Source: Bacillus pseudomycoides DSM 12442
Lineage (GTDB): Bacteria > Bacillota > Bacilli > Bacillales > Bacillaceae_G
Length of the DNA: 64,000 nucleotides
NCBI RefSeq assembly: GCF_000161455.1
Contig: NZ_CM000745.1
Location: 1,216,063-1,280,062 of the forward strand
Direction: 5' to 3'
The position numbers and the translations under genes are program-made. The notes below the pieces were generated by a model. The model searched no databases. It was not told the origin of the DNA and saw only the letters and a list, made by a program, of their open reading frames with translations. Below are positions 1 through 7,778 of the stretch, in pieces. Positions within the stretch are counted from its first letter, which is position 1. Each line of letters opens with the position of its first letter.

Positions 1-1
1 A

Positions 2-70
2 CCATTGCCATTCGGACCGTTTATTGCACTTGGAACAATATGTTATTTGGCTATGATATATCTGGAATAA
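2..70 (+). CDS. comC: Prepilin peptidase, C-terminal end only (partial)
   Basis: Only the last 22 codons are inside the window, ending PFGPFIALGTICYLAMIYLE and a TAA stop. The PFGPFIALG stretch is typical of the last membrane segment of type 4 prepilin peptidases (A24 family), which cleave and methylate prepilin-like competence pseudopilins. The active-site aspartates and most of the protein lie upstream of the window, so the call rests on this short conserved tail. Confidence 0.6.
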   Translation, partial: PLPFGPFIALGTICYLAMIYLE

Positions 71-122
71 AGTGAAACTGTAATCAGTGGAGGTATTACT
101 GTCCGCAAATAGCGGGATAAAG
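63..122 (-). repeat. Short copy of a dispersed intergenic repeat (family 2)
   Basis: Read on the minus strand this contains TTATCCCGCTATTTGCGGAC followed by CAGTAATACC and CTGATTACAGTTTCACTTT. The same blocks recur near 20041, 22749 and, in part, near 16652, 35189 and 55991. It fits the bcr-type repeats of the B. cereus group. The family number cannot be assigned by eye. Confidence 0.55.
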
Positions 123-134
123 GAGAAGTAGAAA

Positions 135-446
135 ATGAAAGTGTATATGGATGATCAAAGACCTTGCCCCTTCGGTTATGTCTTAGCGACAACAGTCGAA
201 ACTGCTTTGAATTTTTTGCACAATTCTGATGTAGATATTATATCGCTCGATTATAATATGGGATGGCGTCAGAAAAATGGTTTGGATTTTTTAGAAGTTT
301 TTTGTACGGAAGGCCTTTATGTACAGGAAATTCATTTACATACAAATGATTCAATTGGTATGCAGTACATGTTAGAACGGATAAATAAAGGAAAAGAAAC
401 GAGAGAGATTTCCTCAAATATACAGGTGAAATGCACTGGAAGTTAA
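135..446 (+). CDS. Receiver-like (cREC-type) small protein
   Basis: This 103-residue protein starts at ATG behind AGGAGAAG. The N-terminus MKVYMDDQRPCP has an acidic DD pair followed by R and P, and a second aspartate (D39 in SLDYN) sits where a receiver domain carries its phosphoacceptor. It resembles the short cyclic-phosphate-processing receiver-like proteins (cREC) that are fused to or stand near nucleotide-processing enzymes. No kinase or output domain is attached, and it appears to be transcribed alone, ending at the hairpin at 445-477. A biochemical role is not known; the family assignment is from motif memory. Confidence 0.6.
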   Translation: MKVYMDDQRPCPFGYVLATTVETALNFLHNSDVDIISLDYNMGWRQKNGLDFLEVFCTEGLYVQEIHLHTNDSIGMQYMLERINKGKETREISSNIQVKCTGS

Positions 447-477
447 AAAGCTCCAAGGGGATCCTTGGAACTTTTTT
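445..477. terminator. Bidirectional rho-independent terminator
   Basis: A-run, stem GCTCCAAGG/CCTTGGAAC and T-run between two convergent genes. It can serve the receiver-like gene on the plus strand and the formate/nitrite transporter on the minus strand. Confidence 0.8.
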
Positions 478-1327
478 AGTGTTTCATCTGTGCTTGTAAA
501 GGGATGATTTCTTCTTGTTGAACTGCTTCTAAGTTATCTTCTGCCGCTTTAGGCTCTGGATTTTTTTGAGTTAAATAATGATATACCATACCAACGAATA
601 CGGATCCGCCGATAATGTTGCCAATTGTAACCGGAATTAAGTTATGGATAGCACCAGCGAAAGAAATTGTATCAGGATGTGGTGATACTAAAGATAGTGC
701 AAATAATGATAAGTTTGCAATACTATGTTCATAACCGGATAAGAAGAAAGTAAAGACAAGAAACATCATAATAAGTATTTTTGCTGTATCTCCTTTTACT
801 TGAGAAGGTAGGAAACATGCAAGGCATACGAGCCAGTTACATAAAATCGCTTTGAAAAATAATTGCATTGTAGGTGTTCCCATTTTTACTGCAACGACTG
901 TACTCATTAAATGTCCATGATTGATTGATTGGAAAATACCAGTTGCGTAAAATAACAATGCAAAAAATACTGCACCTGCTAAGTTACCTACATAACAAGC
1001 GATCCAATTACGAAGTGTATCGCCAATTGTTGTTTCCTTTCGCAGAGTTGCGACTGTAAAATACATTGTATTTCCTGTAAATAATTCAGCTCCGCCATAT
1101 ATAATTAATATAAGTGCAATTCCAAAAAACATAGAAGATGCTAAATATGTTGCGGGTGAATTTACAACATTGAAGAAATTCCCTAATTTAAAACATAGTA
1201 CAATAGTAAAACCAATATAGATGCCAGCTAGTGCAGCGCGAATGAAATATTGCATTGGATTTGCATCCAACATTTGTTTCTTTTTCTGCGCAAGTTGTAC
1301 AACGTAAGCTAATCCTTGTTCTAGCAT
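476..1327 (-). CDS. Formate/nitrite transporter (FNT) family channel
   Basis: This 283-residue membrane protein has about six hydrophobic segments and the FNT-type motifs GGAELFTGN (about residues 78-86) and NWIACYVGN. It would move formate, nitrite or a related small monovalent anion across the cytoplasmic membrane. The C-terminal tail is charged and cytoplasmic (EPKAAEDNLEAVQQEE). The start is an ATG with AAAGGAG about 10 bases upstream. It is monocistronic. Upstream lie an Fnr-like palindrome (1412-1427) and a perfect cre-like site (1448-1461), which suggests control by oxygen limitation and carbon source. Substrate cannot be decided from sequence alone: NirC-like and FocA-like members look alike. 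Confidence 0.85.
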   Translation of the reverse strand: MLEQGLAYVVQLAQKKKQMLDANPMQYFIRAALAGIYIGFTIVLCFKLGNFFNVVNSPATYLASSMFFGIALILIIYGGAELFTGNTMYFTVATLRKETTIGDTLRNWIACYVGNLAGAVFFALLFYATGIFQSINHGHLMSTVVAVKMGTPTMQLFFKAILCNWLVCLACFLPSQVKGDTAKILIMMFLVFTFFLSGYEHSIANLSLFALSLVSPHPDTISFAGAIHNLIPVTIGNIIGGSVFVGMVYHYLTQKNPEPKAAEDNLEAVQQEEIIPLQAQMKH

Positions 1328-1411
1328 AATAATACGCTCCTTTAGTACATTGTCTATAAGTACTCCTCATATGAATAAGGTACACGTATTTACTCTTAGT
1401 TTCAATAAGTT

Positions 1412-1427
1412 TGTGCAATGTTTCACA
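1412..1427. promoter_or_regulatory. Fnr-like binding site
   Basis: TGTGCAATGTTTCACA matches the Fnr/Crp-type palindrome TGTGA-N6-TCACA with one mismatch in the left half. It lies 85 bases upstream of the formate/nitrite transporter start, a gene commonly induced without oxygen. Confidence 0.45.
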
Positions 1428-1447
1428 AAAAGGACATACCTTCTGAA

Positions 1448-1461
1448 TGAAAGCGTTAACA
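1448..1461. promoter_or_regulatory. CcpA cre-like site
   Basis: TGAAAGCGTTAACA fits the cre consensus TGWAANCGNTNWCA at every position. It lies upstream of the Fnr-like site of the transporter gene. Confidence 0.45.
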
Positions 1462-1626
1462 AATTGTGGTATCATATCATATGTTTGTAAAAATAGAGGG
1501 AAATGGCAACTTTTTATGTAATAAAATGAAACTTCTATCATTTGGGTGTTATCTTTCAAGGATGGCAAATGGATTAGTTATCCTCTATCTATTTTTGAAG
1601 GGGGGACTATTTAGTGTCAGGTAAAT

Positions 1627-1656
1627 GAAAAAACGCTGTTGTTACAGCGCTTTTTC
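1627..1656 (-). terminator. Terminator overlapping the terC stop codon
   Basis: On the minus strand the stem GCGCTG/CAGCG is followed by a T-run; the stop codon of the TerC-family gene lies inside the hairpin. Confidence 0.75.
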
Positions 1657-2439
1657 ATCCAAATTCTTTTGTGTATTTTGGACACTTGTATCTTTAGATA
1701 AGAACCAACCACCCATTGCAATTCCAATTAGTACAATCCAAAATCCAATTTTCCATGGTGCTGATTCTGGGAAACTGTGTGGAATAACATTTAAAGCAGG
1801 GTGTGCTAACGTATAAACTGCTAGTTTCACACCAACCCAACCAACAATTAAGAATGCAGCAGTTTCTAACCCTGGTTTACGTTTTAATATTTGTACGAAA
1901 GCAGATGCAGCAAATCGCATAATGATTAAACCAATGAGCCCACCTGTAAAAATAACAAGAAATTGTCCTGTATCAAGACTACCAATTGTACCAAGGCCTG
2001 TTTTTGGTAAAGTCATCGCTAATGCAACAGCTGCTAAAATAGAATCAACGGCAAACGCAATGTCGGCAACTTCAACTTTAAATACTGTCCACCAAAAGTT
2101 TTCTTGTTTTTTCTTTGTTTCTTTCTCTTCAGTTTCTTCATGTGTATTCTTTTTAACATATGTTTTGAATAAATGGTTACCAGCGATAAACATTAAATAA
2201 ATCGCCCCCAGTGCTTGCACTTGCCATACGTCGACTAAGAAAGAGATCATAAACAATGATCCAAAACGGAACACGAAAGCTCCTGCTAATCCGTAAAATA
2301 ATGCTTTTTTTCGTTTGTCTTCTGGTAAATGTTTTACCATAATGGCAAGGACTAGAGCGTTATCTGCTGCTAAAATTCCTTCTAGTGCAATTAAGATAAG
2401 CAATACCCAACCATACTCCAATAATAATGATACATCCAT
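1642..2439 (-). CDS. TerC-family membrane protein, probable manganese exporter (MeeF/MeeY-like)
   Basis: This 265-residue integral membrane protein has seven or so hydrophobic segments and TerC motifs: EGILAADNALVLAIMVKHLP near the N-terminus and VADIAFAVDSILA in the middle, each with the conserved aspartates. It closely resembles B. subtilis YceF/YkoY (MeeF/MeeY), which export Mn2+ to load secreted and membrane enzymes. The ATG of MDVSLL was chosen because GAGAGGAG stands about 7 bases upstream; longer in-frame starts lack a proper site. A manganese riboswitch and terminator precede it, which supports a metal-export role independently of homology. Confidence 0.88.
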   Translation of the reverse strand: MDVSLLLEYGWVLLILIALEGILAADNALVLAIMVKHLPEDKRKKALFYGLAGAFVFRFGSLFMISFLVDVWQVQALGAIYLMFIAGNHLFKTYVKKNTHEETEEKETKKKQENFWWTVFKVEVADIAFAVDSILAAVALAMTLPKTGLGTIGSLDTGQFLVIFTGGLIGLIIMRFAASAFVQILKRKPGLETAAFLIVGWVGVKLAVYTLAHPALNVIPHSFPESAPWKIGFWIVLIGIAMGGWFLSKDTSVQNTQKNLDEKAL

Positions 2440-2550
2440 GTACATTCTCCTCTCAATTGTATAAATCCTAAACAAGTGAAGAGGTTTCCCCACTGTTTAG
2501 TTTCCCCATACTCCAACCTATCAACGACGGAAGGAATTGGAAAAGAATAC

Positions 2551-2585
2551 AAAAAAGACCTCTGCCGTTGATAGGCAAAGGTCTT
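2551..2585 (-). terminator. Riboswitch expression-platform terminator
   Basis: On the minus strand AAGACCTTTGCC pairs with GGCAGAGGTCTT across a short loop, followed by a run of T. The left arm is also the last strand of the manganese aptamer, so the two folds exclude each other. Confidence 0.85.
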
Positions 2586-2695
2586 GCTAGACATATGTAA
2601 TAAAAATGCCAACAAAGCCGGAAGAACTGAGTTCTACGTAATGACGACTTTGTTTCCAAGAATATATTCTTGGACGCTACTCCCCTTTGGAAATA
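2560..2695 (-). promoter_or_regulatory. yybP-ykoY manganese riboswitch
   Basis: On the minus strand the leader carries the hallmark AAAGGGGAGTAGC, then GTCGTCATTACG, CCGGCTTTGTTGGCAT and finally GCAAGACCTTTGCC. These are the conserved blocks of the yybP-ykoY aptamer, which binds Mn2+ and turns on efflux genes by preventing a terminator hairpin. It stands between the promoter region and the TerC-family gene. Confidence 0.93.
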
Positions 2696-2735
2696 TGCTA
2701 TTGTATTTTCATTATATGGATAATGTAAATGTTTG

Positions 2736-4055
2736 TCAACCTGTTAAAATGTCTTCGTTTGGATATTTTATCTTTCTTTGTTTTTTATGTGCAAAAGAAA
2801 ATGCTAATGTTAAAGGACCCATTTTTCCAAAAAACATCATAAAGATAATGGTTATCTTTCCGATTATTGTCAATTTTGAGGTAAGTCCCATACTGAGACC
2901 AACAGTCCCAAATGCCGAAAATACTTCAAAGGCACTCATTAAGAGGGGAACTTGTTCGGTGATACTTAAAATTAATATGGCGAAAAAAATAAATGAGATT
3001 GAAATGACTACAATGGCAAGTGATTTTACAATCAAACCATCTTTTATTGATTTTTTAAAGATGACAATGTCATCTTGCTCTTGTAAAAATTTAAGAACCC
3101 CGAGTAGCATAATTAAAAAGGTTGTTAATTTAATGCCGCCACCTGTTGAAGCACTACCAGCTCCAATGAACATGAGCAACATCATTAGTAAAAGAGATGG
3201 TTTTGTTAATTGTGCCATGTCTACAGTATTAAAACCAGCTGTACGTGTGGAAACAGCTTGGAAATAGGCTGCTAGTCCTTCTTCAAACGGTGTAAATCCT
3301 TTCATAGAAATTGGATTATGGAATTCAAATATAAAAATTAAAATTGTAGCAGCAATATTTACAATAAGAGTAGATGAGAGCATAAGTTTAGAGTGTAATG
3401 TAAGGTTCTTAAAGTTGCGTTTTCTTTTTATATCCACTATGACTGTGAAACCAATTCCGCCTAAAATAATGAGAGAGGAAATGACTATGTTGACGAGTAT
3501 ACTATGAGATTGTGACATTAAATTATCAGTCCAAATGGAAAATCCGGCGTTGTTAAATGCTGAAATGGCATGAAAAAAACTATAATATAGTCCGTTAAAA
3601 ACACCGTATTTTGGAACCCATTCAAAAGCAAGAAGAAGAGTAGCGAAACATTCAATGGTAAAAGAAAATAGAAATAATGATTTTGCGAGACGAATCACTC
3701 CGCCGATATTTGTTTGATTTAATGCTTGCTGTAGTAAAATTCGATTTTGGAGACCGATTTTTCTCCCGAGCATAATCGCGATTAATATAGCAAAGCTCAT
3801 AATGCCGAGACCGCCAACTTGTATGAGTGTTAAAATGACAAGTTGCCCAAATAGGGTGAACACTTTTCCGGTGTCAACAACGCCAAGTCCTGTAACTGTA
3901 AATGCAGAAACAGTTGTAAATAATGCATCTAGCCAAGAAATTGAAGTTGTAGTGGAGATAGGCAGTTTTAATAGGCATGTTCCGATAATGGATAGTGCAA
4001 TAAAAGATAACGTAAGTACACGAGGAGGACTCATTTTAATATTAATCCGTTTCAT
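2736..4055 (-). CDS. ktrB: Potassium uptake transporter, KtrB-like integral subunit
   Basis: A 439-residue Trk/Ktr/HKT-type membrane protein with the repeated pore loops of the family: TVTGLGVVDTG, NAGFSIWTDN, SVSTRTAGFN-like STRTAGFNTV, and FGTVGLSMGL, each with a filter glycine. It forms the ion-conducting dimer of a Na+-dependent K+ uptake system gated by a cytosolic RCK ring (KtrA or KtrC). The sequence is closer to B. subtilis KtrB than to KtrD, which is encoded at 10231-11580. No ktrA or ktrC gene lies in the window, so the ring subunit must be elsewhere. Start ATG has AAAGGAAAGG upstream. Confidence 0.9.
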   Translation of the reverse strand: MKRINIKMSPPRVLTLSFIALSIIGTCLLKLPISTTTSISWLDALFTTVSAFTVTGLGVVDTGKVFTLFGQLVILTLIQVGGLGIMSFAILIAIMLGRKIGLQNRILLQQALNQTNIGGVIRLAKSLFLFSFTIECFATLLLAFEWVPKYGVFNGLYYSFFHAISAFNNAGFSIWTDNLMSQSHSILVNIVISSLIILGGIGFTVIVDIKRKRNFKNLTLHSKLMLSSTLIVNIAATILIFIFEFHNPISMKGFTPFEEGLAAYFQAVSTRTAGFNTVDMAQLTKPSLLLMMLLMFIGAGSASTGGGIKLTTFLIMLLGVLKFLQEQDDIVIFKKSIKDGLIVKSLAIVVISISFIFFAILILSITEQVPLLMSAFEVFSAFGTVGLSMGLTSKLTIIGKITIIFMMFFGKMGPLTLAFSFAHKKQRKIKYPNEDILTG

Positions 4056-4125
4056 AGTATATACCTTTCCTTTCGGCTTGCTCTTTGTAGTATGTCAAAA
4101 AGAATTACAATGTATGTTGAAAAGG

Positions 4126-4150
4126 AAAAGAGGCAGAATATATCTGCCCC
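4126..4150 (-). terminator. Terminator of the SASP gene
   Basis: On the minus strand GGGGCAGA and TCTGCCTC form a short stem followed by TTTTCC, just after the SASP stop codon. Confidence 0.55.
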
Positions 4151-4170
4151 TGAATCAATTATTTATAGAA

Positions 4171-4356
4171 TTATCCACGTAATTGTTGTTGTGCTAAGGA
4201 AACGAGACGTTTTGTTACTTCGCCACCGACAGATCCGTTAGAACGAGATGCTGTATTCGAACCTAAGCTTACACCAAACTCTTGTGCAATTTCATATTTA
4301 AATTGTTCTAGCGCTTGCTCAGCACCAGGAACAAGTAATTTATTTGTTTTTACCAT
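4171..4356 (-). CDS. Small acid-soluble spore protein, alpha/beta type
   Basis: 61 residues with the two conserved family blocks: EFGVSLGSN (the germination protease cuts within this kind of segment) and GSVGGEVTKRLVSLAQQQL. Alpha/beta SASPs coat and protect spore DNA and are degraded at germination as an amino acid source. The ATG of MVKTNKL was chosen, with AGGATG about 8 bases upstream; a GTG three codons earlier is also in frame. Expression under the forespore factor sigma-G is expected for the family; a convincing promoter was not resolved. Confidence 0.93.
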   Translation of the reverse strand: MVKTNKLLVPGAEQALEQFKYEIAQEFGVSLGSNTASRSNGSVGGEVTKRLVSLAQQQLRG

Positions 4357-4524
4357 TGATAACACATCCTAATTTATATTCCAGTTTATTTGTTTTTAAT
4401 GAGCAGTAAAGGAATGTTTTGCTGATACAAGCTAGCTCACTGTATAAACTGGTATCGTTAGTGTATGTGTTATATGTTTGGTCATACACGGAAGTAATCG
4501 GTGAGATTAGAAGTTATTGGATAC

Positions 4525-4558
4525 GAAAAAAGAGTAGCATGTGTGCTACTCTTTTTTC
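4525..4558 (-). terminator. Terminator of the phaQPJ operon
   Basis: GAGTAGCA/TGCTACTC stem flanked by A and T runs. The stop codon of phaJ is inside the hairpin. Confidence 0.8.
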
Positions 4559-4989
4559 ATTATTGTTGCTGTACCTTCGACAACTATATCATTCCATTGA
4601 TTATATACATTTGTTTGCAACGTAATAATTTTTTTATCATCACGTTTTTTGATAACTTCTGCGACTACGCGTAAGGTATCACCAATTTTTACAGGTGCAC
4701 GAAATGATACATTTTGTGATAAATAAATTGTGTTTTTTCCTGGTAATTTTGTTCCGAGAATGGTCGAAATAAATCCTGAAACAAGCATACCATGTGCAAT
4801 TCTTTCTTTAAACATTGTTGTTTTTGCAAAAGAGTCCAGAATATGAATTGGATTTACATCCCCGGTCAGTTTTGCAAAAGTGATAATGTCTTCATTGGTA
4901 ATCGTTTTTGTTAAGGATGCTTGATCGCCAACTTGAATCTCATCATAATGAAGCTCTGGAACAGACTGCGCTTCTTGAAATGGATTCAT
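4546..4989 (-). CDS. phaJ: (R)-specific enoyl-CoA hydratase, MaoC family
   Basis: 147 residues with the single hot-dog fold of MaoC-like hydratases; the catalytic Asp/His pair is in the segment FAKLTGDVNPIH (D and H five residues apart). It converts trans-2-enoyl-CoA from beta-oxidation to (R)-3-hydroxyacyl-CoA for PHA synthase. It is the last gene of phaQ-phaP-phaJ. The ATG of MNPFQ was chosen because AAGGAGG lies 6 bases upstream. An in-frame ATG at 5085 would add 32 residues (MWQLTAEQTK...), starting only 5 bases after phaP; that extension reads like real protein and cannot be excluded. Confidence 0.85.
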   Translation of the reverse strand: MNPFQEAQSVPELHYDEIQVGDQASLTKTITNEDIITFAKLTGDVNPIHILDSFAKTTMFKERIAHGMLVSGFISTILGTKLPGKNTIYLSQNVSFRAPVKIGDTLRVVAEVIKKRDDKKIITLQTNVYNQWNDIVVEGTATIMKKE

Positions 4990-5090
4990 TTTTTCCTCCT
5001 TCTTTTCCATATCGAAAAATGTAAGCCATCTTGATGCAATGGGAGGAAGAAAGAGTTTAGTTTGTTCTGCGGTAAGCTGCCACATTTTCC

Positions 5091-5615
5091 TTACTTGATG
5101 GAAGTAAATAGATTTTTTGAGTTTTCCTCGAACTTTTTTACGAGTTCCAGTTGTGTAGATTTGAATTCTTCCAAAAAACCTTCTAATTGTTTTTGACCCT
5201 CGTCACGTTGAAGTTGTTGTTGTTCAATGAATTGTTTTGTTGTTTCTTCAAACTTGCCGTTCGTTTGAGTAAGAATCGATAAAGATGTTTTTGTTGGAGA
5301 CACAGTAAGTTGATGAATATGATTAGAAAGTTCGTTCCATTTTTCTTGCCATTCGTTAATTTGTTCATTTAAGGAGTTGCCTGTGAATTGCTTCACGTAT
5401 TCTGTATATTGACTATTAAATTGAGTAGTGAATTGTTGTAGTTCTTTTTCGAGTTCATCTACTCCTGCTGTTAATTTATGCAAAGCATCCTGCTGTTGTT
5501 TTAAAGTTTCTAAAGTAAGTTGCTCCAATTGTTTCCCTGCTGAAGAGAAAAGGGAAAGAGAATGTGACCAATTTTTCCAAAATGCATCGACCAGTTCGTA
5601 TGGTTTAGTTTCCAT
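5091..5615 (-). CDS. phaP: Phasin, polyhydroxyalkanoate granule-associated protein
   Basis: 174 residues, almost wholly helical and rich in Q, E, K and L with heptad-like spacing (long coiled-coil stretches from about residue 25 to the end). This is the Bacillus-type PhaP, which coats PHA granules and controls their size and number. GGAGG stands 8 bases before the ATG. It lies between phaQ and phaJ in one minus-strand operon, divergent from phaRBC. Confidence 0.9.
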   Translation of the reverse strand: METKPYELVDAFWKNWSHSLSLFSSAGKQLEQLTLETLKQQQDALHKLTAGVDELEKELQQFTTQFNSQYTEYVKQFTGNSLNEQINEWQEKWNELSNHIHQLTVSPTKTSLSILTQTNGKFEETTKQFIEQQQLQRDEGQKQLEGFLEEFKSTQLELVKKFEENSKNLFTSIK

Positions 5616-5657
5616 GGTTTGACCTCCAAATATTTTTTTGCATATTGTGAACGCAGA

Positions 5658-6110
5658 TTATTCTGCTGTACCACCAGGTGAAGATGAAGATTTTTTTTCA
5701 TCCTTTTCTGGAGAAGTAGAAAATGGAAAGAATGCATTGGTGTATAACGTGAAGAATGTTCGCAACATATTTTGGTAATGTTCAAAAGAGGTCGCGCATG
5801 TTGCTAAATATTGCTCTCCATATTCTGTTAAAGAATAAATTCGCTTTGCTGGCCCTCCTTCACTTGTATCCCAAGTGGAAGATATGAGGTTTTCTTTTTC
5901 TAACTTGCGCAAGGTTCTATAAACATTACCTTGGTCAACGGAAGAAAAGCCAATATCCATTAGCATTTGAATCAGTTTGTAACCGTGAAGACTCCAGTCT
6001 TTTAGACAGAGAAGTAAGAAGGGAACTAAGAAGTTTTTTGGCATGGAGTTTGGTTGTTTCGCTTGGTTTGTTTCCAAACTTTCTTGTTGTTCTGGTTCAT
6101 TATGTAGCAT
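5658..6110 (-). CDS. phaQ: PadR-like transcriptional regulator of the pha locus
   Basis: 150 residues with a PadR-type winged helix: LLCLKDWSLHGYKLIQML, then VDQGNVYRTLRKLEKENLIS (recognition helix region) and the wing EGGPAKRIYSLTEYGEQYL. In Bacillus the homologue PhaQ senses PHA granules and represses phaQP in their absence. It is the first gene of the minus-strand operon phaQ-phaP-phaJ and is preceded by a strong sigma-A promoter (6164-6192). The C-terminal tail (FSTSPEKDEKKSSSSPGG) is low complexity. Confidence 0.88.
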   Translation of the reverse strand: MLHNEPEQQESLETNQAKQPNSMPKNFLVPFLLLCLKDWSLHGYKLIQMLMDIGFSSVDQGNVYRTLRKLEKENLISSTWDTSEGGPAKRIYSLTEYGEQYLATCATSFEHYQNMLRTFFTLYTNAFFPFSTSPEKDEKKSSSSPGGTAE

Positions 6111-6163
6111 GATTGTGCATCACCTCATGAATCAGTTAAATGGAATTTTTTGCTTATAAGTGC

Positions 6164-6192
6164 AATTTACACCTATCTGTTTTCTATGTCAA
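6164..6192 (-). promoter_or_regulatory. Sigma-A promoter of phaQPJ
   Basis: On the minus strand TTGACA, 17 bases, then TAAATT, 54 bases upstream of the phaQ start. It is the clearest promoter in the divergent phaQ/phaR region and the likely target of PhaQ autoregulation (inference). Confidence 0.65.
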
Positions 6193-6308
6193 TACATTTG
6201 TTGGAATATAGAAAAAAACAAAATACAGACTTGAAGTTTTATTCAGAATATTAGAAAATAGTGAATAGGTTGAATTGTTTCAAAAACGAATAAAGGAGTG
6301 TAGGAGAA

Positions 6309-6791
6309 GTGATTGATCAAAAATTCGATCCACTACAAGCATGGAAAGAAGCTTATGAACAGACCGAAACATTTTGGGGAAAAACGCTCAATGAAACAAT
6401 CAAAACAGAAGAATATTCTGCTTGGATGGGAAGCGTTCTAGATTTGAATTTGTTTTATCAGAAGATGTTGAATGATGCAACAAAAGGCTATTTAGAAAAA
6501 GTGAACATGCCAACCCAAGACGATATCGCAAGAGTAGCTACGCTTGTTATTAACTTAGAAAATAAAGTTGATAACATCGAAGAGTTTTTGGAAGAAAAAG
6601 CAGATTCTTTAGGACAATCTCCTACGCTAAAACGTGATGTAACAAAAGTGAAACAAGATATTCGTACATTAGAAGATAAAGTGGATAAGATTTTAGGATT
6701 ACTTGAAAAACAAAATGAAGTGTTAGCAAAATTACAGGAACCAGAGAAAGAAGTGGCGAAAGCGCCTCTGAAACCAGAGAATAAAAAGTAG
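6309..6791 (+). CDS. phaR: PHA synthase subunit PhaR (class IV)
   Basis: 160 residues. The first part (FDPLQAWKEAYEQTETFWGK) matches Bacillus PhaR, the non-catalytic partner that forms the active class IV synthase with PhaC. The middle and C-terminal parts are coiled-coil-like (ENKVDNIEEFLEEKADS, LEDKVDKILGLLEKQNE), and the tail is lysine-rich. The start is a GTG behind AAAGGAG and AGGAGAA. First gene of the phaR-phaB-phaC operon; a 160-base gap separates it from phaB. Confidence 0.9.
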   Translation: MIDQKFDPLQAWKEAYEQTETFWGKTLNETIKTEEYSAWMGSVLDLNLFYQKMLNDATKGYLEKVNMPTQDDIARVATLVINLENKVDNIEEFLEEKADSLGQSPTLKRDVTKVKQDIRTLEDKVDKILGLLEKQNEVLAKLQEPEKEVAKAPLKPENKK

Positions 6792-6951
6792 TTAAGAAGT
6801 GTTGTTTATACGTTCAAAAAGGGAAAGGGAGAACCTCTTTTACGAATGGTATGAACAGCTGAAAATAGTTTGTATGTAGAATATCGTTTTAAAATATGCA
6901 TCAAGGTGATGCATTCTTATATCTAACAAATTCAATAAAGGGGGAATAGAA

Positions 6952-7695
6952 ATGGTTCAATTAAATGGTAAAGTAGCAATCGTAACAGGTGGGGCAAAAG
7001 GAATTGGTAAAGCGATTACAGTAGCATTAGCAAAAGAGGGAGCAAAGGTTGTTATTAACTATAATAGCAGTAAAGAAGCGGCTGAAAATCTAGTGAATGA
7101 ATTAGGAACAGAAGGTCATGATGTATATGCAGTTCAGGCAGATGTTTCTAAGCTAGAAGATGCGAAGCGCCTTGTAGATGAAGCTGTGAATCATTTTGGT
7201 AAGGTAGATATTCTTGTAAATAATGCTGGTATTACAAGAGACCGTACTTTCAAAAAATTAAACCGTGAAGATTGGGATCGCGTAATCGATGTAAACTTAA
7301 GTAGTGTATTTAATACAACGAGTGCGGCACTTCCTTACATAACAGAATCAGAAGAGGGTAGAATCATTAGCATTTCTTCTATTATTGGACAAGCTGGTGG
7401 ATTTGGACAAACAAACTATTCAGCAGCAAAAGCTGGTATGTTAGGATTTACAAAGTCATTAGCGCTAGAACTTGCGAAAACAAATGTAACAGTGAATGCG
7501 ATTTGCCCAGGATTCATTGATACAGAAATGGTAGCAGAAGTGCCGGAAGATGTTCGTCAAAAAATCGTTTCTAAGATTCCAAAGAAACGTTTCGGACAAG
7601 CGGATGAAATTGCAAAAGGTGTTGTATACTTGTGCCGTGATGGAGCGTATATCACTGGTCAACAGTTAAATATTAACGGCGGATTATATATGTAA
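6952..7695 (+). CDS. phaB: NADPH-dependent acetoacetyl-CoA reductase
   Basis: 247-residue short-chain dehydrogenase. The cofactor motif is TGGAKGIG near residue 12, followed by NNAG (about residue 88), catalytic serine in SISSIIGQ and YSAAK (Y and K). It reduces acetoacetyl-CoA to (R)-3-hydroxybutyryl-CoA, the monomer for PhaRC. It is very similar to FabG, but its position between phaR and phaC fixes the role. AAAGGGGG lies upstream of the ATG. Confidence 0.92.
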   Translation: MVQLNGKVAIVTGGAKGIGKAITVALAKEGAKVVINYNSSKEAAENLVNELGTEGHDVYAVQADVSKLEDAKRLVDEAVNHFGKVDILVNNAGITRDRTFKKLNREDWDRVIDVNLSSVFNTTSAALPYITESEEGRIISISSIIGQAGGFGQTNYSAAKAGMLGFTKSLALELAKTNVTVNAICPGFIDTEMVAEVPEDVRQKIVSKIPKKRFGQADEIAKGVVYLCRDGAYITGQQLNINGGLYM

Positions 7696-7778
7696 TGAAG
7701 CAAGGAGAAAGTGCATATCCATAGCAGGAGTGCACTTCTTTCTTGAAGAAGGAAATCAGTTAAAAAGGAGATAGGAAA

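Noticed and set aside
2584..3267. A 227-codon open frame on the plus strand
   Set aside because: It runs antisense to ktrB and through the riboswitch; the composition is that of a shadow frame and there is no ribosome binding site.
4056..4125. Cyclic di-AMP (ydaO-type) riboswitch upstream of ktrB
   Set aside because: Ktr genes are often controlled so, but the gap is too short and none of the conserved aptamer blocks is present.
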